A stretch of DNA of 26,854 nucleotides from Candidatus Poseidoniaceae archaeon. Lineage in GTDB: Archaea > Thermoplasmatota > Poseidoniia > Poseidoniales > Poseidoniaceae. Shown here one piece after another: positions 25,999-26,854 of this stretch. The translations under genes and the position numbers were made by a program. Every line of letters starts with the position of its first letter. Positions within the stretch are counted from its first letter, which is position 1. Location of the stretch: contig JAPKCL010000008.1 in the NCBI GenBank assembly GCA_028822955.1, positions 1-26,854 of the forward strand. The letters are read 5' to 3'. Under the pieces are notes generated by a model. That model made no database searches. It had not been told where the DNA came from and saw only the letters and a list, made by a program, of their open reading frames with translations.

Positions 25999-26679
25999 AT
26001 GAACATGAACAGAGCGTGGGTCTACATTGGCACCATTGCTCTGGGGCTGTGGTTTTCAGCAACAGCATGTAATGGCTTGATCGGTGATGAATATGCAGAA
26101 TTACCTGTCAACCTTTGGTGCTGGGGACTTTTTGCATGGCTCTTTCGCGGTGGAAGCCGAAAGCAGCGCATCGAAATGATTACCGTGATTGCCATTGCTA
26201 CACCTATGGAATTGTTCTTTAGTGAAATTTGGCTGATTTATGAATATCAACGTGGTCTTATGCCACTGTTTGTTCCTGCTGGACACTATTTCCTGTTTGA
26301 CCTTGGGAGAATGGCAGCAGACAAAATGAAAGAAACTTGGGCGTTACCCTTGCTGGTACCATTTGTTCCATTGGTTGCTTATGGTGCATGGACGGGTGGA
26401 GACACCTCTGGTGTTTTTCTTTTGGCTCTTGTTCTTGTTTTCACGAAGTGGGGTCCTCAACCACGATTGTACTCGGCTATGGCTTGGGCTGCATTGGCTA
26501 TGGAACTCTGGGGGACTTCACTCACCAACTGGACATGGGCAAATCAAGTACCCTGGACGGGCTTAACCGCTTGGAATCCTCCATTATTGGTTGGTTCGTT
26601 CTATTGTTTTGGCGACCTCTTGGTGAATATGGCGGTCGTCAAGTTTGAAGGGAAGGACCCATTGGAGGTACTTGTATAG
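25999..26679 (+). CDS. Multi-pass membrane protein of unknown function
   Basis: 226 residues from ATG 25999 (ATG 26005 is equally possible, and a TTG at 25975 would add 8 residues). It has six or seven hydrophobic helices separated by short charged loops, notably RGGSRKQR at about 45-52. Conserved-looking polar residues sit within helices (GHYFLFDLGR, ELWGTSLTNWTWA, FYCFGDLLVN). I recognise no family. It starts 34 nt after the GshA-like gene and is probably co-transcribed. Its last 28 codons are repeated in inverted orientation immediately downstream. Confidence 0.68.
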   Translation: MNMNRAWVYIGTIALGLWFSATACNGLIGDEYAELPVNLWCWGLFAWLFRGGSRKQRIEMITVIAIATPMELFFSEIWLIYEYQRGLMPLFVPAGHYFLFDLGRMAADKMKETWALPLLVPFVPLVAYGAWTGGDTSGVFLLALVLVFTKWGPQPRLYSAMAWAALAMELWGTSLTNWTWANQVPWTGLTAWNPPLLVGSFYCFGDLLVNMAVVKFEGKDPLEVLV

Positions 26680-26805
26680 CCTCCTGTTCTCGACGCTTTC
26701 GCAACTCGTCGGAGGAGGTCATACAAGTACCTCCAATGGGTCCTTCCCTTCAAACTTGACGACAGCCATGTTGACCAAGAGGTCTCCAAAACAATAGAAA
26801 GAACC
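26593..26805. repeat. 84-bp inverted repeat of the membrane-protein 3' end, foldback
   Basis: Plus-strand 26593-26676 matches the reverse complement of 26722-26805 at 79 of 84 bases by hand comparison. All five differences are at third codon positions and silent (TCG/TCT, GGC/GGA, GTG/GTC, AAT/AAC, GCG/GCT). The minus copy ends in TGA where the plus gene ends in TAG. The arms are separated by 45 nt containing complementary CCTCC and GGAGG blocks. Confidence 0.88.
26719..26805 (-). pseudogene. Inverted fragment encoding the same C-terminal 28 residues
   Basis: In the minus frame this gives exactly the 28 C-terminal residues of the preceding gene (GSFYCFGDLLVNMAVVKFEG then KDPLEVLV) and a TGA stop. 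Upstream of 26805 the match ends at once: the next residues would be QPAMEG rather than NPPLLVG. It is therefore a gene fragment, or a misjoined variant, not a whole convergent gene within this window. Confidence 0.6.
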
Positions 26806-26854
26806 CTCCATTGCTGGTTGGTTCTTTCTATTGTTTTGGCGACCTCTTGGTGAA
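26802..26854 (+). repeat. Third, direct partial copy of the membrane-protein gene at the window edge
   Basis: Codons from 26802 read NPPLLVGSFYCFGDLLV, identical to those from 26575 in the complete gene. Four codons differ, all silently (AAC/AAT, TTG/TTA, CTG/TTG, TCT/TCG). It faces the inverted copy across a short loop and runs off the window end. Confidence 0.85.

Noticed and set aside
26601..26789. 62-codon minus-strand frame across the foldback.
   Set aside because: It is in a different frame from the conserved tail and is produced by reading the inverted repeat; no features.

Overview
The window looks like a fragment of a marine planktonic archaeon, most likely Marine Group II Euryarchaeota (Candidatus Poseidoniales). 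I infer this from a combination of features, not a marker gene: giant secreted proteins with archaeal-style C-terminal membrane anchors, acidic calcium-binding repeat arrays and a WW-like C-terminal tail; an XPD/Rad3-type iron-sulfur helicase; a ribbon-helix-helix regulator; strong GGAGGT ribosome binding sites beside apparently leaderless genes; and bacterial-type metabolic enzymes (GdhA, PccB, MeaB, AsnB) in short operons.

Layout. 1-7631 (+) is the 3' part of a giant surface protein: calcium-type repeats, a transglutaminase core, a long Ig-like stalk, one membrane helix and a cytoplasmic DUF4129-like domain. 7638-10251 (-) holds an XPD-like helicase followed by a small Hsp20-like protein. 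10252-10616 has no convincing protein gene but is GC-rich and folds into hairpins plus a loop-to-distant-strand pairing, so a minus-strand structured RNA is likely. 10617-10991 (-) is a CopG/RHH regulator with an 11-bp direct repeat in its upstream region. 11243-13391 (+) carries a TerB-like helical-repeat protein, NADP-type glutamate dehydrogenase and a DUF2892-like membrane protein. 13388-13849 (-) is a SixA phosphatase. 13917-18014 (-) is a second giant surface protein with 9 x 27-residue and 9 x 33-residue calcium-binding repeats in exact register.

18059-22735 is a propionyl/methylmalonyl-CoA module. On the minus strand are the carboxyltransferase PccB, a small epsilon-like subunit and a biotin carrier; diverging on the plus strand are the B12-binding subunit of methylmalonyl-CoA mutase, the MeaB GTPase and a dolichol/phytol-kinase-like membrane protein. 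The biotin carboxylase, the mutase catalytic subunit and the epimerase must lie elsewhere. 22807-26679 (+) has a 38-residue single-helix protein, an AsnB-type amidotransferase overlapping by 4 nt a GshA-like (glutamate-cysteine ligase) ATP-grasp enzyme, and a multi-pass membrane protein.

The last 260 bases fold back on themselves. The 3' end of the final gene recurs once inverted and once direct, and every difference among the three copies is silent. This is either a real inverted duplication or, perhaps more likely, strain variants joined at a contig end. The best leads are the structured RNA at about 10353-10582, the AsnB/GshA-like pair, the silent-variant foldback, and the architectures of the two giant surface proteins.
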